A stretch of 64,000 nucleotides of DNA, from positions 1 to 64,000 of the forward strand of contig NZ_WIOK01000009.1 of assembly GCF_009467825.1 (NCBI RefSeq). Direction: 5' to 3'. This stretch comes from Cyclobacterium xiamenense (GTDB taxonomy: Bacteria; Bacteroidota; Bacteroidia; Cytophagales; Cyclobacteriaceae). Each line of letters opens with the position of its first letter. The first letter of the stretch is position 1. Shown here in pieces: positions 17,087-26,532 of this stretch. The notes under the pieces are model-generated. The model ran no database searches. It worked only from the letters and a program-made list of their open reading frames with translations, and was not told where the DNA came from. A program made the position numbers and the translations under genes.

Positions 17087-17104
17087 GCAGCAACCATTTG
17101 CTGC
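17087..17104 (-). terminator. Possible terminator hairpin after the beta-oxidation/DinB unit
   Basis: Perfect 7-bp stem (GCAGCAA/TTGCTGC) with a 4-base loop, 27 bases past the DinB stop. A T-run appears only some 20 bases further on in the minus direction, so it is an imperfect terminator. Confidence 0.35.
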
Positions 17105-17130
17105 ATCAAAAGTAGCGGTGAATTCAGCTA

Positions 17131-17652
17131 CTACTCACCAGACGGAGCTTGTCGGGTTTTCAAAACCGTTGCGGTTACCAATAGCTGCCCCAAATGCCGC
17201 TGGCTGTGTTCGGCAGCATGAAAATAGAGACCCAGGACCGTGCTTGGGAGTTTTTTTCGGCCCACCAGACGGGACTGCCGAAGTGTGGGCTCGCTGCTTC
17301 GTTTAAAAATTTCCAGCGTCTCCAATACCTTTTGCTCAAAGCGATAAACAAGGGATTCGCTGCTGAGATCCGGGTGGGGTTTCGACTCGCGCTGGAGGTA
17401 TTCCAGTTGGGCCTCATTCAATTGCTTTCCATCTGCATAGGTAAGCAAGCGGTCCAGTACGCCAGCTAGGTGCAGCAGATGGAATCCTACCGAAGCCCTT
17501 CCTGCGGTACGTTCCCACAAACGTTCTTCAGGAAAATCCTGCAAGCAGGCAGGTACCTCTTCCAGGGTTTGTAGCAAGGCATGGGCTGCCGGCTGCAAAA
17601 GAAACGGGATATCGGGAATGGGTCCGCGCAACCATACTTCGGGCTTACTCAT
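17131..17652 (-). CDS. DinB family protein
   Basis: 173 residues, predicted four-helix DinB/YfiT-like fold. The metal-binding histidines are visible as FHLLHL (about residue 57-62) and the C-terminal HAAEHSQRHLGQL. The family includes putative metal-dependent thiol transferases (bacillithiol or mycothiol type in Gram-positives); the function in Bacteroidota is undefined. It follows the acyl-CoA dehydrogenase gene by 39 bases, so it is likely co-transcribed with the beta-oxidation genes, without an obvious functional link. Confidence 0.83.
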   Translation of the reverse strand: MSKPEVWLRGPIPDIPFLLQPAAHALLQTLEEVPACLQDFPEERLWERTAGRASVGFHLLHLAGVLDRLLTYADGKQLNEAQLEYLQRESKPHPDLSSESLVYRFEQKVLETLEIFKRSSEPTLRQSRLVGRKKLPSTVLGLYFHAAEHSQRHLGQLLVTATVLKTRQAPSGE

Positions 17653-17691
17653 GAGTTTCTGGCTTGACTGGTTTGTGCAGGTGTGTATCCA

Positions 17692-19503
17692 TCAGGCGTG
17701 GAAGAAGAAATACTTACCTTCGGCTATCAGTGCCTGAGCAATATCTCTTCTGAGCTTGGTAGGATTGATTTGCTCTCCGTAGCGGGTAAATCGCTTCAAT
17801 CCCAGCAGAAGAAATTTTTGTTCGTCTCCGGTAGCGAACGATAGAATGGCTTCCTTCCCGGCTGCCTGAATTCGTTCAACGGCTTCATACAAGTACACAG
17901 TACTTACGGCACGCTGGTAGTTCACCGCTTCTTCGCCTTTTTCGGCGAGAAGTTTTTCCGTACGCAGCAGGGTGGATTCGGCCGCGTAGATTTCGATCAG
18001 GATATCGGCCAGGTGCATCAATAACTCTTGCTCCCGCTCCAGTTTTTCACCCAGGCTATTGGTGGCCTGTCCGCCGATCATCAAAAATACTTTTTTCAGA
18101 TTTTTCAGCAGCTCTTTTTCCGCTGAAAACGGTTGGGAAAAATCGGGTTGGGAAAAGTCCGGTACACCCTTCAGTTCTTCCGCCACCTCTTTGGCAGCTC
18201 CCATAATGGCCAGTTCCCCTTTCAAAGCCCGTTTGAGCAACATGCTTACCATTAGCATCCGGTTAATCTCGTTGGTCCCTTCGTAAATTCGGGAAATACG
18301 CGCATCCCGGTAGGCCCGTTCCATGGGAGCTTCCGCAGAATAGCCCATGCCTCCGTAGATCTGTACACCCTGATCCACGACGTAATCCAGCACCTCGGAG
18401 CCATGTACTTTTGCAATGGCACACTCAATGGCAAATTGCTCCACGCCTTTTAAGCGGGCCTTTGCCGGATCCATGCCTTCCGCTTCCAGCGCGTCAATGC
18501 GGTCTTCGATATCCTGACCCGCCCGGTAACAGAGGGATTCGCAAGCGTAGGTGCGAATCGCCATTTCAGCCAGCTTGGCTTGTATGGCACCAAATGAATC
18601 AATGGTAACACCAAACTGTTTTCGTTGGGAAGCATAACGGATGGCGAGACCCAATACCCGACGGCAACCACCCAACACCCCGGCACCCAATTTGATGCGG
18701 CCAATATTCAGAATGTTTACTGCGATTTTAAACCCATTGCCCCGTTCGGAAAGCATATTTTCCACCGGTACCGGGCAATCATTAAAAAATACCTGGCGGG
18801 TAGAACTGCCCTTAATGCCCATTTTGTGTTCTTCTTCGTTCATGGAGATTCCGCCAAACCCTTTTTCTACCAAGAACGCGGACAGGTTGGCATCGTCTTC
18901 CACCTTTGCAAAAACGATGAAAAAATCTGCAAATCCTGCATTGGAAATCCACATTTTCTGTCCGTTGATCAGGTAATGGGTCCCTTCTGGATTTAGGGTA
19001 GCCTTTGTTTTCCCGCTATTCGCATCCGAACCTGCATCCGGCTCGGTAAGGCAATAGCAGGCAGCCCATTCGGCATTGGAAAGCTTGGGAAGGTATTTTT
19101 CTTTTTGGGCATCATTTCCGTAGTACAATACAGGAAGTATGCCGATTCCAGTGTGCGCGCCATACGTCGTGGAAAACGAACCGGCGGCTCCAATGATATC
19201 GGCTATTAGCATGGAGGTGTTGAAGCTCATCCCCAATCCCCCATAGGTTTCGGGAACGGAAATGGCCAGTAGGCCCAATTCCCCCGCCTTTTTCAAAATG
19301 GAAGGCACCAAATCCGGATGCTCCATGCTATCAATTTCGTCCATTCGGGCCAGGATTTCCCGATCCATAAAATCCTGGCAGGCTTCCGCCATCATCATTT
19401 GTTCTTCACTAAATGATTCTGGAATAAAAATATCGGTGGCCGCGGTTTCCTTGATAAGGAATTCGCCACCATTCAAACTGTTTTTCTTGCGTAATTCTTC
19501 CAT
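17692..19503 (-). CDS. Acyl-CoA dehydrogenase, VLCAD-like
   Basis: 603 residues. The acyl-CoA dehydrogenase core occupies roughly residues 25-420: the CYCLTEPDAGSDANS segment is the FAD/substrate-contacting loop, and RIYEGTNEINRM contains the position of the catalytic Glu in medium-chain enzymes. About 180 extra C-terminal helical residues make it resemble very-long-chain (VLCAD/ACAD9) enzymes. It carries out the first, FAD-dependent oxidation of fatty acyl-CoA. Genes for steps 2-4 lie directly upstream (thiolase 55 bases away, then the hydratase/dehydrogenase fusion), with a MarR regulator at the head. Confidence 0.93.
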   Translation of the reverse strand: MEELRKKNSLNGGEFLIKETAATDIFIPESFSEEQMMMAEACQDFMDREILARMDEIDSMEHPDLVPSILKKAGELGLLAISVPETYGGLGMSFNTSMLIADIIGAAGSFSTTYGAHTGIGILPVLYYGNDAQKEKYLPKLSNAEWAACYCLTEPDAGSDANSGKTKATLNPEGTHYLINGQKMWISNAGFADFFIVFAKVEDDANLSAFLVEKGFGGISMNEEEHKMGIKGSSTRQVFFNDCPVPVENMLSERGNGFKIAVNILNIGRIKLGAGVLGGCRRVLGLAIRYASQRKQFGVTIDSFGAIQAKLAEMAIRTYACESLCYRAGQDIEDRIDALEAEGMDPAKARLKGVEQFAIECAIAKVHGSEVLDYVVDQGVQIYGGMGYSAEAPMERAYRDARISRIYEGTNEINRMLMVSMLLKRALKGELAIMGAAKEVAEELKGVPDFSQPDFSQPFSAEKELLKNLKKVFLMIGGQATNSLGEKLEREQELLMHLADILIEIYAAESTLLRTEKLLAEKGEEAVNYQRAVSTVYLYEAVERIQAAGKEAILSFATGDEQKFLLLGLKRFTRYGEQINPTKLRRDIAQALIAEGKYFFFHA

Positions 19504-19558
19504 AGTTTGTTCATTTAGTAACCTACATTGGCTTCAAACTGCTGTGGTGTTCGGTATT

Positions 19559-20731
19559 TCAATAGCGCTCGAAGACGCCAGCTACCCCTTGCCCACCTCC
19601 AACACAGGCGGTTACCAGTCCGTATTTTTTCTGGCGTTTTTTCAATTCATTCAGTATCTGAACCGATAGCTTGGCACCGGTACAACCCAATGGATGCCCC
19701 AATGCAACGGCTCCCCCGTTTACGTTGACGATGTCCGGATCAAAATCCAATGCCCGGATTACGGTCAATGCCTGAGCTGCGAACGCTTCATTCAATTCGA
19801 TCAAATCGATGTCCTGCAACGATAGCCCTGCTTGCTTCAGGGCTTTGGGGACGGCATACTTGGGTCCGATTCCCATGATTCGGGGCTCAACGCCTGCTAC
19901 CGAATAGGAAAGTAGGCGAGCCATGGGTTCCAGGCTCAGTTCTTTCATCATTCGTTCCGACATCACCACCACAAAAGCGGCGCCATCAGATGTCTGGGAA
20001 GAGTTGCCGGCGGTAACCTGTCCTCCTTGTTTAAACACCGGTTTCAATTTTGCCAATACTTCCATACTGGTCCCCGGTCGGGGTCCTTCGTCTGTGTCCA
20101 CGGTAAACGTCCGCGTCTGTCTTTTTTCGTTGGCATCCAGGTAGGTTTCTTCCACTTTCACGGGCACAATCTCGTCTTTGAAACGTCCTTCCCCGATGGC
20201 TTTTAAGGCCTTTTCATGGGATTGGACAGAAAATTGATCGGAATCTTCCCTACTCACCTGGTAATCTTTGGCCAATTCTTCGGCTGTCAATCCCATACTT
20301 AGGTAATAATCCGGGTTTTGCCGGGCTATGGAATAATTTAAGGCTGTCTTGTGTCCCATCATTGGCAACAGGGACATGGATTCCGTCCCGCCAGCAATGA
20401 TGCAATCTGCCATGCCCATGTTGATCTTTGCGGTTGCCAATGCGATCGCCTCCAAGCCGGAACCACAATAGCGATTGACTATAAAACCGGGAGTTTCTTC
20501 TCCAAGGGCAAGCAGGGAGATCATTCGCCCCATCTGCATCCCTTGTTCCGCCTCGGGAATGGCATTTCCTACGATCAGGTCGTCCACCCGTTTACTTTCC
20601 AAACCCGGTGTATGGGCGAGTAGGTATTTGATAACATCCGCCGCCAGGTCGTCCGGACGGTAGAATCGAAAACTGCCTTTCTTTGCTTTTCCTACTGCGG
20701 ATCTGTAACCGTTTATGATGTATGCATCCAT
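19559..20731 (-). CDS. fadA: Acetyl-CoA C-acyltransferase (3-ketoacyl-CoA thiolase)
   Basis: 390 residues, the normal thiolase length. The nucleophilic Cys lies in VNRYCGSGLEAI; the GGAVALGHPLGCTGA and CVGGGQGVA segments give the catalytic His and second Cys. It cleaves 3-ketoacyl-CoA to acetyl-CoA and a shortened acyl-CoA in beta-oxidation. It lies 123 bases downstream of the hydratase/dehydrogenase gene and 55 upstream of the acyl-CoA dehydrogenase, all on the minus strand. The symbol follows function; a degradative rather than biosynthetic role is inferred from the neighbours. Confidence 0.93.
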   Translation of the reverse strand: MDAYIINGYRSAVGKAKKGSFRFYRPDDLAADVIKYLLAHTPGLESKRVDDLIVGNAIPEAEQGMQMGRMISLLALGEETPGFIVNRYCGSGLEAIALATAKINMGMADCIIAGGTESMSLLPMMGHKTALNYSIARQNPDYYLSMGLTAEELAKDYQVSREDSDQFSVQSHEKALKAIGEGRFKDEIVPVKVEETYLDANEKRQTRTFTVDTDEGPRPGTSMEVLAKLKPVFKQGGQVTAGNSSQTSDGAAFVVVMSERMMKELSLEPMARLLSYSVAGVEPRIMGIGPKYAVPKALKQAGLSLQDIDLIELNEAFAAQALTVIRALDFDPDIVNVNGGAVALGHPLGCTGAKLSVQILNELKKRQKKYGLVTACVGGGQGVAGVFERY

Positions 20732-20854
20732 TTTTTCTTCGTTTGGTGTGGCACTAGTTTGTCGGTAAACTGAATGTGCTGCCGACCCCTTGCTTCCAAA
20801 GCAAAAACCAGGGAAGAGCTAACTCCGGTTTCAGTTGACCGTTTTTTCGGTGAA

Positions 20855-23260
20855 TCAGTTTCTTAAGGGTTTGCCTTTAAACAAAATGCTGTGAATCCGT
20901 TCGAGTGTTTTCTGCTCCCCTGTCAAACTCAGAAAAGCTTCCCGCTCCAAATCCAATAGGTAACGTTCGCTTACGGTTATCGGTGCGGACAAGTCCCCAC
21001 CACTCATGACCCAGGCCAATTTTTGCGCAATCTTCGCATCGTGTTCGGAAATGTACTTGCCGTAACGCATGCCCGTAATGCCGGCTTCGATCAAGGCCAG
21101 GGACGATTTTCCCAGAACACGGATCGCGGTATTTTCTACCGGCTGTGTATAGCCTGCATCGGCAAGCAACAATACCTGTTCTTTCGCTGCCGCAAGCTGC
21201 CGCTTTCTATTTATTGACACGGCATCTTTTTGTTCCAGGTAACCGAGGGATCTTGCCTCCGCCGCAGAAGTGGATACCTTTGCCGTTGCGATATTCATAA
21301 AGACTTCCTGCAGCCGGTTCAATTCCACATCTCCGGCGACCAAGTTTTTTGACACCCTGGCTACCATTTCTTTGGTACCTCCTCCAGCTGGAATCAAGCC
21401 AACACCTACTTCTACCAGGCCCATGTACAATTCGGCATGGGCTTGAATTTTGTCGGCATGTAAGGAAAGTTCGCATCCTCCGCCAAGCGCCATATTATGA
21501 GGTGCGACCACTACCGGGACAGAAGAGTACCGGGCACGCATCATCGTATTTTGAAACTGGGCGATCATCAGATTGATCTCATCGAAATCCCTATCTCCTG
21601 CAAACATGTAGAGCATGGCCAGATTGGCCCCCGCAGAGAAGTTGGCGCCCTCATTACCGATTACCAGTCCTTTGTAGGATTTCTCTGCCATGCTAATGGC
21701 CGTGTTAATCCCGGCTACCACTTCTTGACCGATGGAATTCATTTTCGTATGAAATTCCAGACCGAGTACATCGTCACCCAAATCAAATAACGTTGCACCC
21801 TCATTTCCCCAGACTTTCTTACCAGCCGCTTTCAACGTATCCAGCAGTATAAATTCCTCCAGTCCGGGAATTTCCTTATAAGCCTTGGAGGTCTGGTCGT
21901 AGTAATGGCGCTTGCCGTCTTCCACTTTGTAAAACGACCCAATCCCCGCTTCAATCATTTCGTAAACCCAGGGCGCCGGCTTTTGCCCAGCTGCTTCCAT
22001 TTTAGAAAGCGTGTCTTTGACACCTAAAATATCCCAGTTTTCGAAAGGTCCGTATTCCCAACCAAAACCTGCAGATACGGCCTGATCTATGCGGTACAAC
22101 TCATCGGCTATTTCAGGAATGCGGAAAGAACAATAGCGAAATAGATCGTAAAATGTGGCCCGGTAAAATTCTCCGGCCTTGTCCTGGTAATTTACCAAAA
22201 ACCGTATCCGCTCTTTTAACTGATCGATCCCTTTAGCCTTTTCCAGGGCTTCTATTTTTGGTTTTTCAGCCGGTTTGTATTCATACGTCTGAAAATCAAT
22301 TTCTTTTAATTCTTTTTGTCCGTTTTCATGCCGAATCATGTGAAAGAAACCCTTTCCACTTTTGTCGCCGTACCAGTTGTTTTCACTCAGCACCTGCACA
22401 CTTTTGGGGAGTTTGAAGGCATCACGTGATTCATCGTGCTCAAGTACCTTGTAAAGATTCGTCGCCACATGTACTGTGGTATCTAATCCGACGACATCCA
22501 GCGTTCTAAAAGTGGCCGATTTTGCTCGTCCTATCACCGTTCCCGTCATTTTGTCCACTTCGGATACGCCTAGTCCCATTTTTTCTATCTGGTGGATAGC
22601 TGCCATGATCGCATATACTCCTATCCGGTTGGCGATAAAAGCAGGTGTGTCTTTGCAAAGCACTGTTTCCTTTCCCAAATACCGACTTCCATAATCCATC
22701 AAAAAAGACACATGTTCGGGCAGGGTAGCCGGACCTGGAATAATTTCCAACAACTGCAAATACCGGGGTGGGTTAAAAAAGTGCGTTCCGGCAAAACACT
22801 CCTGAAAATCCCGGGAACGGGAGTCAGCCATTAAATGAATGGGTATACCCGAAGTGTTGGAGGTAATTAATGTTCCCGGTTTACGATGTTTCTCGACCTT
22901 TTCAAAGAGACCCTGTTTTATTTCTAAATTCTCGATGATCACTTCAATGATCCAATCACAGGCGGAGATGCCCGATAGGTCATCGTCAAAATTTCCGGTT
23001 TTTATCCGCTTAGCGTCGTCGGACAAATAAATGGGTGAGGGCTTTGACGCAAGGGCTTGCTGCAACGCCTCGTTGACTATGCGATTCCGTACGGCTTTGT
23101 CCTCCAGAGTCAAGCCCTTTTCCTGCTCTTTTTCGGAGGGGGCCTTGGGTACCATGTCTAACAGCAAGACTTCCACCCCGATATTTGCAAAATGACAGGC
23201 GATTCTCGATCCCATTATTCCGGAACCTAAAACAGCTACTTTTTTAATCGTTTGTTTCAT
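20855..23260 (-). CDS. 3-hydroxyacyl-CoA dehydrogenase/enoyl-CoA hydratase fusion
   Basis: 801 residues from the ATG at 23260, chosen because VAVLGSGIMGSRIA, the NAD-binding Rossmann motif, begins a few residues later. The open frame extends to 23302, but that extension is repeat-associated. Dehydrogenase domains come first (NAD domain to about 190, then C-terminal 3HCDH domains), and a crotonase domain follows (about 500-700, with HNMALGGGCELSLHAD). It catalyses beta-oxidation steps 2 and 3. This order, dehydrogenase before hydratase, is opposite to E. coli FadB and common in Bacteroidota and archaea. Its start codon is the right-hand edge of the downstream tandem repeat copies. Confidence 0.92.
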   Translation of the reverse strand: MKQTIKKVAVLGSGIMGSRIACHFANIGVEVLLLDMVPKAPSEKEQEKGLTLEDKAVRNRIVNEALQQALASKPSPIYLSDDAKRIKTGNFDDDLSGISACDWIIEVIIENLEIKQGLFEKVEKHRKPGTLITSNTSGIPIHLMADSRSRDFQECFAGTHFFNPPRYLQLLEIIPGPATLPEHVSFLMDYGSRYLGKETVLCKDTPAFIANRIGVYAIMAAIHQIEKMGLGVSEVDKMTGTVIGRAKSATFRTLDVVGLDTTVHVATNLYKVLEHDESRDAFKLPKSVQVLSENNWYGDKSGKGFFHMIRHENGQKELKEIDFQTYEYKPAEKPKIEALEKAKGIDQLKERIRFLVNYQDKAGEFYRATFYDLFRYCSFRIPEIADELYRIDQAVSAGFGWEYGPFENWDILGVKDTLSKMEAAGQKPAPWVYEMIEAGIGSFYKVEDGKRHYYDQTSKAYKEIPGLEEFILLDTLKAAGKKVWGNEGATLFDLGDDVLGLEFHTKMNSIGQEVVAGINTAISMAEKSYKGLVIGNEGANFSAGANLAMLYMFAGDRDFDEINLMIAQFQNTMMRARYSSVPVVVAPHNMALGGGCELSLHADKIQAHAELYMGLVEVGVGLIPAGGGTKEMVARVSKNLVAGDVELNRLQEVFMNIATAKVSTSAAEARSLGYLEQKDAVSINRKRQLAAAKEQVLLLADAGYTQPVENTAIRVLGKSSLALIEAGITGMRYGKYISEHDAKIAQKLAWVMSGGDLSAPITVSERYLLDLEREAFLSLTGEQKTLERIHSILFKGKPLRN

Positions 23261-23638
23261 GTGTTTATAATTGTCCCTAAGTTGCCACATGGAATCTCGC
23301 ATGCTTTCTAATCATCCCTCCGTGGGTCGCTTGCGTCATGCCTGCCTGTCCGGTAGGCAGGCTAGATTTCATGTGTTTATAATTGTTTTTAATGGTCAGA
23401 TGCCTGTCCCGATCACATCGAGGGAATCTTCGCATGGTTAGTAATCGCTCCTCTGTGTGACGGGAACGTCAGGCCTGCCTGTCCAGTAGGCAGGCTCGAT
23501 TTCATCTGTTTATACTTGTTTTTAATGGTCAGATGCCTGTCCCGATCACATCGGGGGAATCTTCGCATGGTTAGTAATCGTTCCTTTGTATGCCGTTTGC
23601 GTCATGCCATGCCTGTCTGCTAAGCAGGCTAGATTTCA
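23255..23638. repeat. Tandem repeats duplicating the fadB-type start region
   Basis: Three successive copies begin at 23255, 23367 and 23500, with a fragment at 23634. The two complete upstream copies are about 133 bases apart; the gene-proximal copy is diverged and about 112 long. Each copy starts with the leader and initiator ATG of the dehydrogenase gene (minus-strand TATAAACACATGAAA or close) and ends in a GCCTGCCT/AGGCAGGC hairpin (23340-23362, 23473-23495; a degenerate one at 23611-23629). The extra ATGs open only short frames. This fills the 423-base gap between marR and the dehydrogenase gene, so it contains the promoter and presumably any operators. Confidence 0.85.
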
Positions 23639-23683
23639 AGTATAGTTTGGGTATTTTCGGCAAATCACGTCCAATACCTGCGG

Positions 23684-24115
23684 TTATTTTTGAATCAAGT
23701 CTATTACTCGATGAAGTTTATCAAACAATGAAAAGAAGTTCGTCATCTCCTTTTCTGTTAACGCATTCCGCACTTTTTCGTTAAACTCTTTTATCGTTTT
23801 TACCGCTACTACCTTTTTTTGCTTTCCCAGATCGGTTAAGAAAATACGAACCGAGCGCCTATCCAGCTCATCGGGTTGTTTGAGTATCAATTTTCGCTCC
23901 TCCATTGACTTTAGGATCCGTGTCAGACTTCTGCTTTCCAATCCCATCATGGGAGCTATTTTCGTCGCTGCTGTTCCCTCCGTAGAGTGGATATTTATCA
24001 ATACAAACCCCATGGATGCGGTAATTCCTTCCTTTTGCGCTTGCTGGTTGTAAATTCTAGAAATGGAGTGCCAACAGGTTTTAATATGGTAATCGATGGT
24101 TTCTTCTTTTTTCAT
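23684..24115 (-). CDS. MarR family transcriptional regulator
   Basis: 143 residues, the standard MarR length. The winged helix-turn-helix covers about residues 35-100, with MGLESRSLTRILKSMEERKLI as recognition helix region and DELDRRSVRIFLTDLGKQ as the wing, including the family's D-x-R-S pattern. MarR proteins are usually ligand-responsive repressors. It lies directly upstream of, and in the same direction as, the beta-oxidation genes, so it probably controls them in response to fatty acyl-CoA; that is inferred from position. Read from the single clear ATG. Confidence 0.88.
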   Translation of the reverse strand: MKKEETIDYHIKTCWHSISRIYNQQAQKEGITASMGFVLINIHSTEGTAATKIAPMMGLESRSLTRILKSMEERKLILKQPDELDRRSVRIFLTDLGKQKKVVAVKTIKEFNEKVRNALTEKEMTNFFSLFDKLHRVIDLIQK

Positions 24116-24780
24116 CGTGACATTGATTCCATCAATTTACAAAAAATAATTAGGCATGCATAATAAATAGGCTCTTTTTCTGCAGATGAATTCGTTTGCA
24201 TCAGAGCTGTGACTGTGCCCCTCGAAAAACAGCTGGTTCAAACAAAAATCGTTTACCTTTTGCAAAAGACTGAACGGATGCTGTAGCTTTTGTACCAGCT
24301 TTTTTGTTAAAAAGCCAATGATCAAAAATGAGCGGCGCATTAGGCTTATGCACATCTCTATTGTAATTTGAGTTTTAATCTTAAAGAAAATAGTTGGTAC
24401 TATTAAGGAGTGGATAAGTGGGTAACTGAATGGATATAGCGGTTGTTGACAGTTTGTTGGTGTTAGGCAGTGTGTACGCACATATTATCCACCGTAGTTG
24501 TTTGGGTAAATTTCTTGAAATGAGTAGGTTATTTCATTGGTGGGTGGAATGTGGAAAAAAAGGGTAAGGGCTTATCTGGATAACGTTTTGTGGGTAGGTT
24601 GGTGGAAACCTGTTTATAAATGGAGGATTATCCCCAGCAAATTTCTCGTGTCTTTTTTCGTGTTGTTCCGGGGTAGTTGCGGTGTGTACGGCAGCATGAG
24701 TTTGTAAAGTTATCCCCGTTGGCCTGGTGGTTGTCAACACTTTTAGAAATGGGTGTCTATATACCTTATATTATTGATAG
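24116..24780. other. Candidate replication origin: gene-free region with DnaA-box cluster
   Basis: 665 bases without a believable gene, the longest such gap in the window. It holds a perfect DnaA box TTATGCACA (24346-24354) and close variants: reverse TTATCCACT (24409-24417), TTATCCACC (24485-24493), reverse TTTTCCACA (24550-24558), reverse TTATCCAGA (24575-24583), TTATCCCCA (24628-24636) and TTATCCCCG (24710-24718). AT-rich stretches lie at 24140-24170 and 24360-24392. mnmG, often an origin neighbour, and two parS-like sites are 3-5 kb away. Against it: genes on both sides run in the same direction, so the strand switch expected at an origin is absent. Confidence 0.4.
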
Positions 24781-26532
24781 TCAATTGTTTAGATCTTCTT
24801 CGGTAATATCTAGTACATCTAGAGGGATTTTAATCGGTTGGTGCTTGTGGAGTACAGGTTCCGGTCGCGGGAATCCGGTTTTTGGTCGTGGGCTAATAAG
24901 CAGGTCTTCTAATGTCCAGCCCCCACGTACAATTAATTCCTCGCTCTCTGTCTCTGGATCGTAGAAATAATATATCGGCTCAGGCTGGACCGATCGACGA
25001 TAGTTACCGGGGTCCCATCGTTTATTGCGGTTGAGATCAACAATAACCTGGATCTTGTAGGTGGTGGCTTCAATGCCGGTGAAAGAAAAAGTATTTGTAT
25101 CAATGAGGTAGCGTTCAGCTACCAGGTTGCCGTTTCGATCGAGGAGTTGAACAATAAGCGGTCTTTCGTTCGTGGCCACCGTGCCCGATATGCCGTCAGC
25201 GAGGTTATCTGTTTTTAATTTGGAATAGGTCGCCTTTACCGGTTCTGAGTTCCATTGGTCGTCAATGTCCTGGAAGGTGGAATCGCTTGCGTGTAATGTA
25301 AGGGTATTTATGGTAAGTGTATCTGCTAATGGGTGGGTAATTATCAGTTCGGTTCGGGTTTTACTGCTGTCGGTAAGGCTGGTCATGTTAGGCGTTATCG
25401 GGATTCTTCCAGCGGTGTCGTAAGAGAAGTAAAGGGAGTCATACGCTATTCGATACAAAGGTTTATTGAATGTGAGAACAGCCTTTACTTCATTCAAGTA
25501 GTCGGTTCCAGTATTGGTGGTTATTTGTAAAGCTTCCTTGTTTCGGTCACTTTCCAGAAAAGTTGCGTACAAGAGGGTGTCTAGTTGGGTGCCAATGGAA
25601 TCGGTGAGCTGAATGCGAACCTGTGTGCTGTCTTGACGAAGGTTCCTATGGTAAAGGCGCAGGGTATTTTCTTTGATTCGGTAAAAAAGGCTCTGGTTTT
25701 TCTCGGGATGGTCAATGGATAAATCTACGATCGGTTTACTGAGTAGGATGTCGTAGTTTGTCCCGCTGCTGGAAGATCGATTGATTTTTAGTTCGGAGAG
25801 ATTGGCTTTCGAAAGGTTGATGTGCAGGTTTTCTAGGTTGGTGTTAATGGTAAGTGTGTCGTTGACGAACCCATATGCTTCGTTCCGGTATTCGGCCTTT
25901 GATGAGTTATTATCGTCGTACCAGGCATATGCTCGAAATTTACCTGACTTGATGTTGGTGATGGTAAAGTTTCCTGCTGAGTCCGGTTGGGTGATATAGT
26001 AAGGAGTTGCCGTAAACAGGTCCGTTGTGTCCGAGGCGCGGTAAAGCCCTACCAGTACATCCTCGACGTTCGGTCGGTCATAGGGTTGTATAAAATCGAC
26101 GGTGCCCGATAGTGTAAGGCTATCAATAGTGGGACCCGTAGAAAAGACGAGTTTAAGGCGTTCTGCGGGGTTCTTTTCGGTTATGTCCTGGACACTTTTT
26201 TGGAAGTTAAACAGGTAGGTGGTGGTGTCTTCCAGTTCCTGATTTAATGTGATGGTCACGCGATTTTTGTTAGCCAGGAATTCGACCTTATCGGTATCGA
26301 TTTTTGGAGTAATAATAATGGACTGGCTGGGATTTTCCAGGTTAACGTATTCGTCAAAATCGAGGGTGATCTCTTTAGGTTTCACGTTCGTGCTTTGATC
26401 CGCTGGAGTAGAACCGAGCAAAATAGGAGGGTCTTCGTCTTTAGGTCCGCCCATCGGTGAGCTTTGCTTGGCGCAAGCGCTCAGTAGGAGTAGGAATGTA
26501 TAAGCCAGCAGGTATCGTAGTGCGATTGTCAT
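24781..26532 (-). CDS. Ig-like domain lipoprotein
   Basis: 583 residues. The signal peptide ends LLLLLSACAKQ, a clear lipobox, so it is anchored in a membrane. An early bacterial Ig-like (Big_5-type) domain follows (about residues 25-125, with PPILLGSTPADQSTNVKPKEI), and the remainder is beta-rich. A C-terminal segment with IEATTYKIQVIVDLNRNKRWDPG resembles a carboxypeptidase-regulatory-like fold. Proteins of this type are widespread in Bacteroidota, with no defined function. Its start overlaps the methyltransferase stop by four bases; last gene of the mnmG operon. Confidence 0.85.
   Translation of the reverse strand: MTIALRYLLAYTFLLLLSACAKQSSPMGGPKDEDPPILLGSTPADQSTNVKPKEITLDFDEYVNLENPSQSIIITPKIDTDKVEFLANKNRVTITLNQELEDTTTYLFNFQKSVQDITEKNPAERLKLVFSTGPTIDSLTLSGTVDFIQPYDRPNVEDVLVGLYRASDTTDLFTATPYYITQPDSAGNFTITNIKSGKFRAYAWYDDNNSSKAEYRNEAYGFVNDTLTINTNLENLHINLSKANLSELKINRSSSSGTNYDILLSKPIVDLSIDHPEKNQSLFYRIKENTLRLYHRNLRQDSTQVRIQLTDSIGTQLDTLLYATFLESDRNKEALQITTNTGTDYLNEVKAVLTFNKPLYRIAYDSLYFSYDTAGRIPITPNMTSLTDSSKTRTELIITHPLADTLTINTLTLHASDSTFQDIDDQWNSEPVKATYSKLKTDNLADGISGTVATNERPLIVQLLDRNGNLVAERYLIDTNTFSFTGIEATTYKIQVIVDLNRNKRWDPGNYRRSVQPEPIYYFYDPETESEELIVRGGWTLEDLLISPRPKTGFPRPEPVLHKHQPIKIPLDVLDITEEDLNN

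Noticed and set aside
23261-23302. N-terminal extension of the 3-hydroxyacyl-CoA dehydrogenase
   Set aside because: It is leader/repeat sequence; the Rossmann motif follows the internal ATG at 23260.
24137-24481. 114-residue minus-strand ORF in the candidate origin
   Set aside because: Composition is unlike a protein, it has no recognisable motif, and it overlaps the DnaA-box cluster.
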